This document shows positions 63,983 to 64,000 of a DNA stretch of 64,000 nucleotides, piece by piece. The DNA is from Cyclaneusma minus. Lineage: Eukaryota > Ascomycota > Leotiomycetes > Marthamycetales > Marthamycetaceae. The notes below the pieces were generated by a model. It saw nothing but the letters and a program-made list of their open reading frames with translations. It made no database searches and was not told where the DNA came from. Positions within the stretch are counted from its first letter, which is position 1. Each line of letters begins with the position of its first letter. Location: positions 62,001 through 126,000 of the forward strand of contig JAKZHN010000024.1 in the NCBI GenBank assembly GCA_037179335.1, written 5' to 3'. Made by a program: the position numbers and the translations under genes.

Positions 63983-64000
63983 GCTGGACTCTTGAAATTT

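Overview
This window is nuclear DNA from a filamentous ascomycete (Pezizomycotina). The evidence is short (about 46-154 nt) spliceosomal introns with RCTRAC-like branch sites, compact intergenic regions, and typical fungal genes: a NEDD4-type ligase of the HulA/Rsp5 type, a Ku70 with SAP domain, a methylcitrate-cycle pair, a HeLo-domain protein and a fungal STAND-type N-terminal domain. I cannot place it below subphylum. There is no bacterial-style operon; genes sit on both strands with their own promoters.

Layout. 0.9-6.0 kb: a GFA/CENP-V-type zinc protein, a mitochondrial DUF1279/FAM210-like protein (minus) and a DHX35-like DEAH helicase with a GC-AG intron. 8.2-10.5 kb: a fungal single-pass membrane protein. 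12.4-15.0 kb: a graveyard of duplicated, frameshifted gene pieces, including a BFR1-like N-terminal fragment. 16-25 kb: a HeLo-pseudokinase protein, a voltage-gated proton channel (minus), a Pab2-like RNA-binding protein and the HulA/Rsp5 ubiquitin ligase. 25.7-26.4 kb and 36.6-38.2 kb: the same ~330-bp tandem repeat in opposite orientations, flanking an acidic orphan gene, a STAND-N/ankyrin gene (minus) and an alpha/beta-hydrolase. 38.3-42.3 kb: divergently transcribed methylisocitrate lyase and 2-methylcitrate synthase, the propionyl-CoA disposal pair. 43-47.3 kb: a Cys-rich/Pro-rich orphan and a family gene broken by one stop codon. 47.6-48.8 kb: a MITE inserted into another MITE. 49.1-51.2 kb: an FHA-kinase gene with two single-base frameshifts. 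51.7 kb: an intron-containing tRNA-His. 52.8-56.7 kb: Ku70 (minus) head-to-head with ferrochelatase. 57.2-62.7 kb: a secreted type-B carboxylesterase and an MFS transporter. 63-64 kb: a small hypothetical gene and a hAT-type MITE.

Functionally most genes are independent housekeeping loci (RNA processing, DNA repair, heme, ubiquitin). The only clear pathway unit is the methylcitrate pair. The accessory content (HeLo-pseudokinase, STAND-N/ankyrin protein, decayed duplicates, broken family genes, MITEs, inverted satellite-like arrays) is concentrated at 12-18, 25-38 and 45-51 kb. Exon boundaries were worked out by hand from splice signals, reading-frame consistency and expected family alignment; no database search was run.
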